Source of the DNA: Calothrix anomala FACHB-343
Lineage (GTDB): Bacteria; Cyanobacteriota; Cyanobacteriia; Cyanobacteriales; Nostocaceae
Reading direction: 5' to 3'
Length of the DNA: 63,975 nucleotides
Assembly: GCF_014696435.1 (NCBI RefSeq)
Contig: NZ_JACJQG010000056.1
Coordinates: 1-63,975 of the forward strand
Positions 43,184 to 51,554 of the stretch are shown in pieces. A model generated the notes under the pieces. It was not told where the DNA came from, did not search any database, and was given only the letters and a program-made list of their open reading frames with translations. A program made the position numbers and the translations under genes. Every line of letters begins with the position of its first letter. Position 1 is the stretch's first letter.

Positions 43184-45022
43184 TTATGCAAAAGCAGCAG
43201 TTTTCACATCGTTATTTGCGAGAATTTCTTGCAATTCATCGGCATCTACTGTTTCTTTATCAACCAGCATTTGCGCGATTTCATCAAGGATGTGACGGTT
43301 ATTAACTAACACTTCTTTGGCGCGAGTGTAAGCTACATCTACCAGTTTGCGAACTTCTTCGTCAATTGCGGCGGCAGTTTCTTCGGAGAAATCGCGCTCT
43401 GACATGATATCGCGACCAAGGAACATGTTACCTTGTTGACGACCAAGGGCTACGGGGCCGAGTTTGTCGCTCATCCCGAAGCGTGTCACCATTTGACGCG
43501 CAACTCTGGCTACTTGTTGTAAGTCGTTGGAAGCACCGGTGGTTACTTCTTCTTCACCAAAGATTAATTCTTCAGCAATCCGACCGCCTAAAGCTACCGC
43601 CATCTGATTTTCTAGATAAGCGCGGCTGTATAAGCCAGTATCCATCCGGTCTTCGCTTGGGGTGAACCAAGTTAAACCACCAGCACGACCGCGAGGAATA
43701 ATGCTAATCTTTTGTACTGGGTCATAGTCGGGCATTAATGCACCAACTAAGGCGTGACCGGCTTCGTGATATGCTACCAAGGTTTTGCGCTTTTCGCTCA
43801 TTACTCGGTCTTTCTTCTCTGGGCCAGCTAATACGCGGTCGATGGCGTCGTTGATTTCATCCATCGAGATTTCGGTTAAATTGCGCCGTGCAGCTAGGAT
43901 TGCGGCTTCGTTTAACAGGTTGGATAAATCTGCACCGGTAAAACCAGGGGTACGGCGAGCAATTCTATCTAAGTCTACGTCTTTGGCTAAGGTCTTACCG
44001 CGAGCGTGAACTTTGAGGATTTCGCTACGTCCAGCGTAGTCGGGACGGTCTACGACTACTTGACGGTCAAAGCGACCGGGACGCAATAAAGCTGCGTCTA
44101 GTACGTCGGGACGGTTGGTAGCAGCAATGATGATGATACCAGTGTTACCTTCAAAACCATCCATTTCGGTGAGTAGCTGGTTGAGGGTTTGTTCCCGTTC
44201 GTCGTTACCACCGCCTAAACCTGCACCCCGTTGACGACCAACTGCGTCAATTTCATCGATGAAGACGATACAGGGAGCGTTAGATTTAGCTTGCTCGAAC
44301 AAGTCGCGGACGCGGGAAGCACCAACACCGACGAACATTTCCACAAATTCAGAGCCGGAGATGGAGAAGAATGGTACACCAGCTTCACCAGCTACGGCAC
44401 GAGCTAGGAGGGTTTTACCTGTACCAGGAGGGCCTACTAGCAATACACCTTTAGGAATTTTGGCACCAACTGCGGTAAAGCGATCGGCGTTTTTGAGAAA
44501 GTCTACAACTTCATTTAATTCCAGTTTGGCTTGGTCAATTCCCGCAACATCTCCAAATGTGACTTGGGTTTGGGGTTCCATTTGCACTCTGGCTCTGGAT
44601 TTACCAAAGTTCATTGCTTGGCTACCGGGGCCGCTTTGGGCACGACGGAGCAGGAAGAATAAGCCAACTAAAAGCAATACTGGGAAAAATAAGCTACTGA
44701 GTGCCTTAAACCAAAATCCTTCGTCGGTTTGGGGCAATACGGAAATATCAACGCCTTTTGCAGTAAGAGTATTAATTAAGTCAGGGTCATTAACTAGTGT
44801 GACGACTTTTTTGTTACCGTCTCTGGATGTGACCAACGCGGTAGAACGGTCTGCACTTAAACTGACTTTATCTATTGTGCCTTTTTCAACTTCTTGAATA
44901 AATTGGCTGTAGCGTAATGGCTCTCTGCTTTGTGGTTGCTTGTCAAAGAATGCTGTACCTAAGGCAATTACAACTATAAACAGCAGCGCATACAGCCCTG
45001 CATTTCTCCATCTTTTATTCAC
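43184..45022 (-). CDS. ftsH: ATP-dependent zinc metalloprotease FtsH
   Basis: 612 residues. An N-terminal transmembrane helix (9-25), a lumenal/periplasmic loop and a second helix (107-126), then the AAA+ domain with Walker A GPPGTGKT (197-204), Walker [11 protein letters not shown] (251-260) and SRH ([12 protein letters not shown]), and the M41 protease domain with HEAGH (419-423). It belongs to the cyanobacterial thylakoid FtsH group with [12 protein letters not shown] after the second helix. It degrades damaged membrane proteins, including photosystem II D1 in this group. The start is GTG 45022 with AGGAGG 10 bp upstream. Confidence 0.95.
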   Translation of the reverse strand: MNKRWRNAGLYALLFIVVIALGTAFFDKQPQSREPLRYSQFIQEVEKGTIDKVSLSADRSTALVTSRDGNKKVVTLVNDPDLINTLTAKGVDISVLPQTDEGFWFKALSSLFFPVLLLVGLFFLLRRAQSGPGSQAMNFGKSRARVQMEPQTQVTFGDVAGIDQAKLELNEVVDFLKNADRFTAVGAKIPKGVLLVGPPGTGKTLLARAVAGEAGVPFFSISGSEFVEMFVGVGASRVRDLFEQAKSNAPCIVFIDEIDAVGRQRGAGLGGGNDEREQTLNQLLTEMDGFEGNTGIIIIAATNRPDVLDAALLRPGRFDRQVVVDRPDYAGRSEILKVHARGKTLAKDVDLDRIARRTPGFTGADLSNLLNEAAILAARRNLTEISMDEINDAIDRVLAGPEKKDRVMSEKRKTLVAYHEAGHALVGALMPDYDPVQKISIIPRGRAGGLTWFTPSEDRMDTGLYSRAYLENQMAVALGGRIAEELIFGEEEVTTGASNDLQQVARVARQMVTRFGMSDKLGPVALGRQQGNMFLGRDIMSERDFSEETAAAIDEEVRKLVDVAYTRAKEVLVNNRHILDEIAQMLVDKETVDADELQEILANNDVKTAAFA

Positions 45023-45102
45023 TGAGGTAAATCCTCCTAATATTTTTGGTGCGATCGCGTAACGTCTCTAACAGAGAGGGCATTTTTAAGAATTATGTTA
45101 AC

Positions 45103-45927
45103 TTATCTTAACGTATACCAAAATGGTGACGTTGTCATGCTAAAAAAACTCCGGAGAATTTCCAAACTTTGATGGTGTGGATCATATTCTAACGATCCTT
45201 GAGGCTGGTGAACGGTATGGATCGGGACGGTTTCCACGACGCTGTTGCTATAAGCGATCGCTTTAAATCCTTTCACTAAATCCATTGTCCAAGGTTCCTC
45301 TCTCACTGCTTGCTGCTGGTATTGCAGCCATTTAATTAGCTGCGCTCTCATAATTCCTGGTAAAATTCCCACTGCTAAAGGCGGTGTCCACCAACAACCG
45401 TCTCGCCATCCCCACAGGTTACCTGTGCTGGTTTCTAGCCAATTTCCCGCCCCATCCACTAAAATCGCTTCTTGGGCGGCTAATTGCTGGCTGTTAGTCT
45501 TGGCTAACCAGGCACTCAAGTAGTTACCTGTTTTATGAGCAGGAAGACTACGAGCTAGTTCTATACTAGCAACGGCACATACTACCCCATCGATTTGCTT
45601 TGCTGTTAAATCTGCTGGTAACAATCTCCCTATAATCCACTCCCTCCCATCAGGGAACAGGGTAATTCTGAGAATTGGAAAATGTTTAAGTAACATTTCC
45701 GCACCTTGACGTACCCTGTGCCAATCTGGTTCTTGCCAATTAAAAGTTTTAATTGAGAACAACAAGCGATCGCAATGTAACCGCCAGTGAGTTAAGTTGC
45801 TATCGAGGGAATTCTCATAAACCCGCATTGTTGTAAAAATTGTTGCCCCATACAGCAATCCCGGATCGTTAATATTTAATTCTAGGGATTGGGACTCGAT
45901 TAATTTACCGTTGTACCAATAAATCAC
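45103..45927 (-). CDS. Class IV aminotransferase (aminodeoxychorismate lyase-like)
   Basis: 274 residues, fold-type IV PLP enzyme. It has the start MIYWYNGKLIES, LLYGATIFTTMRVY, and the PLP-lysine region HKTGNYLSAWLAK (near 152). In the C-terminal half are TSTGNLWGWRDG and GILPGIMRAQLI. It resembles PabC (4-amino-4-deoxychorismate lyase for folate) more than branched-chain aminotransferases, but this cannot be settled by eye. It lies on the same strand as ftsH, ending 80 bp before the ftsH start region. Confidence 0.75.
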   Translation of the reverse strand: MIYWYNGKLIESQSLELNINDPGLLYGATIFTTMRVYENSLDSNLTHWRLHCDRLLFSIKTFNWQEPDWHRVRQGAEMLLKHFPILRITLFPDGREWIIGRLLPADLTAKQIDGVVCAVASIELARSLPAHKTGNYLSAWLAKTNSQQLAAQEAILVDGAGNWLETSTGNLWGWRDGCWWTPPLAVGILPGIMRAQLIKWLQYQQQAVREEPWTMDLVKGFKAIAYSNSVVETVPIHTVHQPQGSLEYDPHHQSLEILRSFFSMTTSPFWYTLR

Positions 45928-46071
45928 ACTTACCTAGATTAATGGACAAGGAGGACAAGGGAGACAAACAATTCAAAATTCAAAATTCAAAATTAAGAAT
46001 TCTCTTTGACCATTGACCATTGACTTTTGACTCTTGCCCAATGCCCAATGACCCATGCCCAATTCCCTATT

Positions 46072-46857
46072 TTAATCTTTTTTCGGCATAATAATTTTGT
46101 TACCTTCGGGAGTTGCAATTACCTTACCGCCTAAAGCTTCAATTTCTTTAATTGCTCTTTTACGAGTTTTTTCGTCTACATCGTTATTTAAAACCATAAT
46201 CCATGTATTTATCCTCGCGATTTTACTATCAGGATTACGTCTGAGGAATTTAGCGGTTCTGCGAGAAATATTAGCGATAAATTTACTTTCTTCATCGGTT
46301 AATTGGCTAGCCCAATCAGCGCTTTTATTAAAAGATTTTGCTGAGTTTTGCGAATTGCCTAAAAATAATAATTCATCTATGCCTTTATAACGCCATACAT
46401 AATAAGACTTTGCAGGCACTTTAGGAGCTAAAGATTTTAAACCTTTGTCCATCAATTCTATAGAGCGTTCCGGCAATCCTGCATACATAGAAGTACTTGT
46501 AGATAAACCTAAATAAGCAGCTAAAAATTTAGGGTCTTGTGCAAGAATTACCTCAAAATATTCTGGGCTAAAACTATAGCCAGTTTTCTCACGTGCTTCA
46601 TCGTCACCAAAGTATTCTAAAAAGTTGATATATACCCAGTTGGCAATTAAGTTACCATAGCCAAAATTGGGAGTTTGCTTGAGTAAATTAAGTTGAGTTT
46701 TTTCTGATTTTAGTTCTGCTTCTATAGTTTCTACAGAAGCAGTTTGTTGGCTATTTAATAGTTTTTGTAGTTGAGGATATTGCATTAAGCCAACTCCTAA
46801 CATACACAAACAAACTGTTAAAGATTTAGTAATGGTATGACGGTATGATGCTAACAT
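46072..46857 (-). CDS. Hypothetical membrane-anchored TPR-like protein
   Basis: 261 residues from ATG 46857 (longer frame from 46920 is possible but lacks a good start context). An N-terminal helix (SLTVCLCMLGVGLMQYPQL) acts as an anchor or signal. Then helical pairs such as ANWVYINFLEYFGDDEA, FLAAYLGLSTSTSMYAGLPE and RSIELMDKGLKSLAP suggest TPR-like repeats. The C-terminal 50 residues are basic. Conserved in cyanobacteria as far as I recall, function unknown. Confidence 0.6.
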   Translation of the reverse strand: MLASYRHTITKSLTVCLCMLGVGLMQYPQLQKLLNSQQTASVETIEAELKSEKTQLNLLKQTPNFGYGNLIANWVYINFLEYFGDDEAREKTGYSFSPEYFEVILAQDPKFLAAYLGLSTSTSMYAGLPERSIELMDKGLKSLAPKVPAKSYYVWRYKGIDELLFLGNSQNSAKSFNKSADWASQLTDEESKFIANISRRTAKFLRRNPDSKIARINTWIMVLNNDVDEKTRKRAIKEIEALGGKVIATPEGNKIIMPKKD

Positions 46858-47031
46858 GATGCTTGACTGACCTTTGTTGCTGCAAATTATTGTTGTGTAT
46901 TGATAATTACAGCACAGCAAAAATTCACAGCCAAGGGAGGATTTGCTGATAACAGAAGGCAGCCTTAGGGACTTACAACTAAAAAAATATACTATCGCTG
47001 TGTCAGCAGAGGGGTAGGGAGCAGGGCACCT

Positions 47032-47207
47032 GTGTCAACTTAAGCTAAAAACCTTTCTCTATCTCGTTTCCAGCCTCCTTTTGGAAATGCGGATTCGTGG
47101 GCTGCCTCCTCGTCTTCTGATAAATTGAGGCATAGCCTCATAAATCTACGCTCCCACGCAGAGCATGGGAGCTAGATGGAATGGGGATTTCATGTTAAGT
47201 TGACACC
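47032..47207. mobile_element. GTGTCAACTTAA-ended MITE carrying the 1999-type repeat
   Basis: GTGTCAACTTAAGCTAAAAA (47032) faces TTAAGTTGACACC (47195-47207), the same ends as the inner arms of the elements at 33406 and 35110. Between them sits copy 2 (47059-47180) of the repeat also found at 1999. Three GTGTCAACTTAA elements in the window thus carry three different interiors. Confidence 0.65.
47059..47180 (+). repeat. Dispersed repeat, copy 2 (first copy at 1999)
   Basis: Starts CTATCTCGTTTCCAGCCTCC and ends CATGGGAGCTAGATG, in the same orientation as copy 1. Central blocks have diverged. Confidence 0.75.
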
Positions 47208-47294
47208 AATGGGAGCAGGGAGCAGGGGCGAAAAACCCATATGTCTTTCCCATGTCCAATGCCCCATGCCCAATGCCCCATGCCCAGTCTTAAA

Positions 47295-48515
47295 TTAAGA
47301 ATTATTTAAAATTTGCCAACATTGTTGCGCGATCGCCCAATCTTCTTGAGTATGGATAACCAAGACTCGTACTTTTGATTCTGGGGTAGCAATATCAATG
47401 TCTACGGGTTCTTTTTGATTTTTCTCTGGATCGATTTTTACACCTAAAAATCCCAAAGCGTCACAGACAGCTTGGCGAATTCCGGGAGACTTTTCACCGA
47501 CACCGGCGGTAAAGACTAACACATCTAATCCCCCTAAACCGGGTAACATGGAACCAATGCCAGAACACAAGCGATGTACGTAAATATCCCAAGCGAGTTG
47601 GGCGCGGTAGTTACCTTGAGCGATCGCGCCCATAACTTCCCGTAAATCGCTAGACACCCCAGAGATACCACGTAAACCAGAAGCTTTATTTAAAACATAA
47701 TCGAGACTTTCAGCCGAACAATTAGATTGTCGTAGTAGGTGAATGAGTATCCCTGGATCGACGGAACCGGAACGACTACCCATCATCAACCCATCTAAGG
47801 GTGTGAAGCCCATTGTAGTATCAATACTGCGACCGTCTTTAATGGCGGCTAAAGAACAGCCGTTTCCTAAATGACAATTGATTAATCGCAAGGATGCTAA
47901 ATCTTTACCCAGGATATCAGCCGCCCGTTGAGCGCAGTATTGATGGCTAATACCATGAAAACCATAGCGACGAATACCTTGTTCTACCCACTCATAGGGG
48001 CCGGGATAGATAGCTGCGGCATCAGGGATTGTGGCATGAAATCCAGTATCAAATACTGCCACTTGTTTTACTTCGCCTAAACTTTGTTCGATGGCTTCTA
48101 TGCCTTCCACGGCGGCGGGATTGTGGGCTGGGGCTAGGGTAGCTAATTGCGCGATCGCATTTTTAACATCCTCATTAATTACCGTACTATTACGGTAATT
48201 TTGACCACCATGCACTACACGATGACCAACAACATCGATTTCTGACAGTTGCTCGATTACCTTAGTCGCACCGCGAGTTAGAGTATAAAGCATATAGGCA
48301 ACATGGGCCTGTCGAGAATCTGCATAGATTGATTCTTGCAGCATTTCGCCTGTAGCAGTTTTTACTTCAATTTCTGCGACTCCTTTATCTTGCATCCAGT
48401 TAACTTTACCTTCCCAAAGTGGTTGAGGTGCTTCTTGGGGTAAAGTCTCAGCAGTAATGTCATATAGACAACTTTTTTGACTACTAGATCCGGCATTTAA
48501 TACAAGTATTTTCAT
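47295..48515 (-). CDS. ackA: Acetate kinase
   Basis: 406 residues from ATG 48515 (MKILVLNAGSSSQKS). The ASKHA-fold motifs are all present: NAGSSS phosphate loop, HRVVHGGQNY, FDTGFHATIP, RRYGFHGISHQY, LGNGCSLAAI and MGSRSGSVDPG. It makes ATP and acetate from acetyl phosphate (or the reverse). It overlaps the nanE stop by ATGA, so the two are translated from one transcript. No pta gene is next to it. Together with the ADP-forming synthetase at 17694 it gives two possible routes to acetate. Confidence 0.93.
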   Translation of the reverse strand: MKILVLNAGSSSQKSCLYDITAETLPQEAPQPLWEGKVNWMQDKGVAEIEVKTATGEMLQESIYADSRQAHVAYMLYTLTRGATKVIEQLSEIDVVGHRVVHGGQNYRNSTVINEDVKNAIAQLATLAPAHNPAAVEGIEAIEQSLGEVKQVAVFDTGFHATIPDAAAIYPGPYEWVEQGIRRYGFHGISHQYCAQRAADILGKDLASLRLINCHLGNGCSLAAIKDGRSIDTTMGFTPLDGLMMGSRSGSVDPGILIHLLRQSNCSAESLDYVLNKASGLRGISGVSSDLREVMGAIAQGNYRAQLAWDIYVHRLCSGIGSMLPGLGGLDVLVFTAGVGEKSPGIRQAVCDALGFLGVKIDPEKNQKEPVDIDIATPESKVRVLVIHTQEDWAIAQQCWQILNNS

Positions 48516-49210
48516 AATTTTTCCCAATTCAGCGCTGATTGATAGGCTCTGACTTGCATATCAATCCCAGTAATAGCAGTGCCAACGACAACAGCATCAG
48601 CCCCTAAATCTAAGGCTTGACGAGCCATTTGGGGTGAGGCGATACCACCTTCACAAATTACAGGAATATTTAGCTGTTCTACCATCTGGCTGAGGAGTTC
48701 CCAACCAGGAGGCGTCAAATGTTTGGTTGTGGCTGTGTAACCAAAAAGAGTAGTTCCCACAATATCTGCTCCAGCATCTACTGCTGCTTTTGCCGCCTCA
48801 ATTGTATCGACATCTGCCATAACTGGCTTATTTAATTCCTGATGAATTTGGTAAATTATCGTTGCTAGTTGTTCGTCACCAGGGCGGCTTCTGATTGTGG
48901 CATCAATGGCAATAATATCAGCACCAGCTTCTGCCACAGCAACAGCATGGTGAAACTGTGGCGTAATATATACATCATAGCCAGCGATAACTTGCTTCCA
49001 TAGCCCAATAATCGGTGCTTGCACAGATGCACGCACAGCGCTAATGTGATTTGGTGTATCTATACGTACACCAACAGCGCCATTATTTATCGCAGCTTGT
49101 GCCATTGCAGCAATAACTAGCGGTTGATGCAATGGAGAATCAACAGGGGCTTGACAGGAAACGATTAGTCCTTTTGGGGCATGGGGCATGGGGCATTGGG
49201 CATGGGGCAT
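48512..49210 (-). CDS. nanE: N-acetylmannosamine-6-phosphate 2-epimerase NanE
   Basis: 232 residues, TIM barrel. Landmarks are GLIVSCQAPVDSPLHQP, AVGVRIDT, GADIIAIDATIRSRP, VMADVDTIEAA, the GTTLFGYT substrate loop and ICEGGIASPQMA, then DAVVVGTAIT. It converts ManNAc-6-P to GlcNAc-6-P. The start is unusual: all ATG choices (49210 and 49189) lie inside a heptanucleotide repeat (GGGGCAT units, 49178-49210) that encodes MPHAQCPMPHAP, so the repeat seems to supply the start codon. It overlaps ackA by ATGA, an unusual partner for this enzyme. Confidence 0.85.
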   Translation of the reverse strand: MPHAQCPMPHAPKGLIVSCQAPVDSPLHQPLVIAAMAQAAINNGAVGVRIDTPNHISAVRASVQAPIIGLWKQVIAGYDVYITPQFHHAVAVAEAGADIIAIDATIRSRPGDEQLATIIYQIHQELNKPVMADVDTIEAAKAAVDAGADIVGTTLFGYTATTKHLTPPGWELLSQMVEQLNIPVICEGGIASPQMARQALDLGADAVVVGTAITGIDMQVRAYQSALNWEKL

Positions 49211-49346
49211 TCTATACCAATCCGTATTGTGATACGTAATTAAGATTTCCGTAGGGGTGGGGTTTCCCCGCCCTTATGCTGGTTTCAATGTTACGTTTTA
49301 GATTGCAGTTTGGTATTAATTGTTATTCCCCCTGCCCCCTGCCTCC
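49211..49346. other. Upstream region of nanE
   Basis: A GTAGGGGTGGGGTTTCCCC block with TTACGTTTTAGATTGCAGTT, shared with 42920, lies here. The histidine-kinase stop is at 49347. No promoter can be pinpointed. Confidence 0.5.
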
Positions 49347-51467
49347 TCAAGACTTCAATACCTGAATCGGCTGTGCAGGTATCCAGACGGTAAAAATTGA
49401 ACCGATGCCTACGGTGGATTCTACTTCAATTCGCCCGCGATGTAGTTCTACAAGTTGTTTGGTTAAAGCTAAACCTAATCCTGTGCCTTCGTAGCGGCGA
49501 CGATAGGGTGTATCGAGTTGCTGGAATTTTTCAAATAGTAGGGGCAATTGTTCTTCAGGAATGCCAATTCCTGTATCTTCTACTTGAAAAATAGCGGTAT
49601 CTTCTTCTACCCAAAGTCGCAGAGTGACGTTGCCACCTTTGGGTGTAAATTTAATAGCATTAGTCAGTAAATTGCAGATAATTTGCTCGATTCTTGTCGC
49701 GTCGGCGGTAAAGCGATCGCGTCTGGGGTCAATTTGTAAATCTAAGGTAAGATGTAGCTGTTCAGTTGTCGCTTTATCTTCCAATCCTTTGAGGGTATTT
49801 TCTGCAATATCTTTTAAGGAAAATTCTGTAATATTTAAAACTGTTTTCCCTGCCTCAATTTGTGATAAATCGAGGATGTCATTGATCATTTCTAATAAAT
49901 GTTCGCCACTGTCATGGATGGTTTGCAAGTAATCCCGTTGACGTTGGCTTAATTCGCCTATTGGCCAGCGTAACAGTGTTGAGGACATGCCAATCACATA
50001 AGTTAAAGGCGTGAGTAATTCATGGCTAATGGTGGCGAGAAATTCATTCCTGAGACGACTAGCGGCTTCGGCGGCGAGTAAAGCATCTCTTAGCGCAACT
50101 GTACGCTCAACTACGCGCTGTTCTAAAGTATGTTTTTCTTGAGTGAGCGATCGCATTAATTCTGATTGATGAATTGCGATCGCTAATTGTTCAGCAATGG
50201 AAGTTAATAATTTTGTTTCACTATCTGTCCATTCTCTGGGACTATAACATTGATGGGCAATCAGCAATCCCCAAAGTTTCTCTTCAAACATAATTGGGGC
50301 AGCTAATTTGGCTCTTACCTTGACTTCCCGTAAGAAATGTAACAAACACTCTTCTAAAGCGTAAGTTTTTTCGACATCATCCACCGCCAAAGTAAAGCCT
50401 TGACGATACTTTTCCCAACAACGAGAATTACGTAAAAAGCACATTTCTTCTCTGTAATTCAACACAGAGGGAATTGTATCTGTAGCTCTAACTTCATAAA
50501 CAATACAACCCCCATGCTGTGGATAATCTGTTTCTGGGGGTTGGGGATTGACTGAGTTAGGGAGTGGGTATTGCCCATTCACTGAATAAAGGGGATCTGC
50601 ACGTTGAGTCACAAACCTTGTATCCTGGTTCGCCTCATTCAACGCCGCACGATCAAATGGATGTTGTACAGTATTTCGAGAATCATCAAATTTATAAATT
50701 ACTAATCTGTCTAATTCGAGAAATTCCCGCACTTGGGTAACAGCTGTTGCCATGATGACTGATAAATCCAAACTGCGGCGGATTTGGTTTGTCACCTGAT
50801 TTAACAGCCGTTCTTGCGAAATCTGTTTTTTTAGGGCATCTTCTACAGGCTGACAAATTAACAGGCTGGAATAATCAAGAGTCGTTGCTACCTCTACCAC
50901 CTGATTAATTTGCGGCATGAGAGATTCTAATAGCAACAGGCTAAATTGACTTTGAAGCGTACTATTATTAATAGGCGGAATTTGACTGTAGCGTGTCAGA
51001 TTTTGGTAAGTATGGGAATCTGCTGCAAATAACTCTCGCAATTTAGCCAAAAAAGTTGCGATCGCCTGGGAATTAAATGTCAAGCTAGTAGTTAGTTCTG
51101 CTGCATCCTGTTGACTGTAGCTGCTTCTAAAGTTCCATGTAGAAGCCATCTGCTGAGATTTTTCCGAATTTGGTAAATCCTCTGTAGGATTTTCCCCCAT
51201 TGTCGAAACTGATGTTGAGGAGTTATTTGCTTTGTCTGTCTGAACGTAATACCCCACCAACAGCGCGCTAAACTGCTCCGAAACCAGTAATGTAAACCGT
51301 TGTTCCTGCCAATCAGCAGGTACGCGCACCCTAGCCAACACAGCTTCTGTTACCAACAAAGCCCCACTTTCCACTGCTTGAGCCATCTGCTGTAGTAATT
51401 CCCCAAGCTGGTTAAATGTCTCTGAGGGTAAGGTTTGGGAGAAGCTCAAATCAGAAGAACTAGGCAT
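49347..51467 (-). CDS. GAF-domain sensor histidine kinase
   Basis: 706 residues. The N-terminal ~200 residues are of unknown fold. A GAF domain (about 225-440) shows features of the phytochrome/cyanobacteriochrome group (FLELDRLVIYKFD; LAAPIMFEEKLWGLLIAHQC) but lacks a clear Cys-His chromophore pair, so bilin binding is doubtful. A coiled-coil linker follows, then HisKA with His482 (SHELLTPLTYV) and HATPase (NLLTNAIKFTPKGG, DTGIGIPEEQ, GTGLGLALTK). No transmembrane segment, so cytosolic. No response regulator is adjacent. It is divergent from the cobN-like gene. Confidence 0.85.
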   Translation of the reverse strand: MPSSSDLSFSQTLPSETFNQLGELLQQMAQAVESGALLVTEAVLARVRVPADWQEQRFTLLVSEQFSALLVGYYVQTDKANNSSTSVSTMGENPTEDLPNSEKSQQMASTWNFRSSYSQQDAAELTTSLTFNSQAIATFLAKLRELFAADSHTYQNLTRYSQIPPINNSTLQSQFSLLLLESLMPQINQVVEVATTLDYSSLLICQPVEDALKKQISQERLLNQVTNQIRRSLDLSVIMATAVTQVREFLELDRLVIYKFDDSRNTVQHPFDRAALNEANQDTRFVTQRADPLYSVNGQYPLPNSVNPQPPETDYPQHGGCIVYEVRATDTIPSVLNYREEMCFLRNSRCWEKYRQGFTLAVDDVEKTYALEECLLHFLREVKVRAKLAAPIMFEEKLWGLLIAHQCYSPREWTDSETKLLTSIAEQLAIAIHQSELMRSLTQEKHTLEQRVVERTVALRDALLAAEAASRLRNEFLATISHELLTPLTYVIGMSSTLLRWPIGELSQRQRDYLQTIHDSGEHLLEMINDILDLSQIEAGKTVLNITEFSLKDIAENTLKGLEDKATTEQLHLTLDLQIDPRRDRFTADATRIEQIICNLLTNAIKFTPKGGNVTLRLWVEEDTAIFQVEDTGIGIPEEQLPLLFEKFQQLDTPYRRRYEGTGLGLALTKQLVELHRGRIEVESTVGIGSIFTVWIPAQPIQVLKS

Positions 51468-51554
51468 GTTGAAAGGTTTAGTGAGGAGCTGGCTGCTGGG
51501 CTAAAAGGTTTTCTTGTATTGTAATCAACAGTTTAAGACGGTAAATAGAGAATT

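Larger units (their letters stand above)
46858..47294. other. Intergenic region with a third GTGTCAACTTAA element
   Basis: Mostly the nested MITE at 47032-47207, then GGGCATGGGGCATTGGG-type heptad repeats before the ackA stop region. Confidence 0.6.

Noticed and set aside
43785-44897. Long frames antisense to ftsH
   Set aside because: They lie wholly inside a certain gene and have no ribosome site or protein-like composition.
51468-51554. Cobalamin riboswitch before cobN
   Set aside because: The leader is only 87 bp between divergent genes and shows no B12-box-like sequence.
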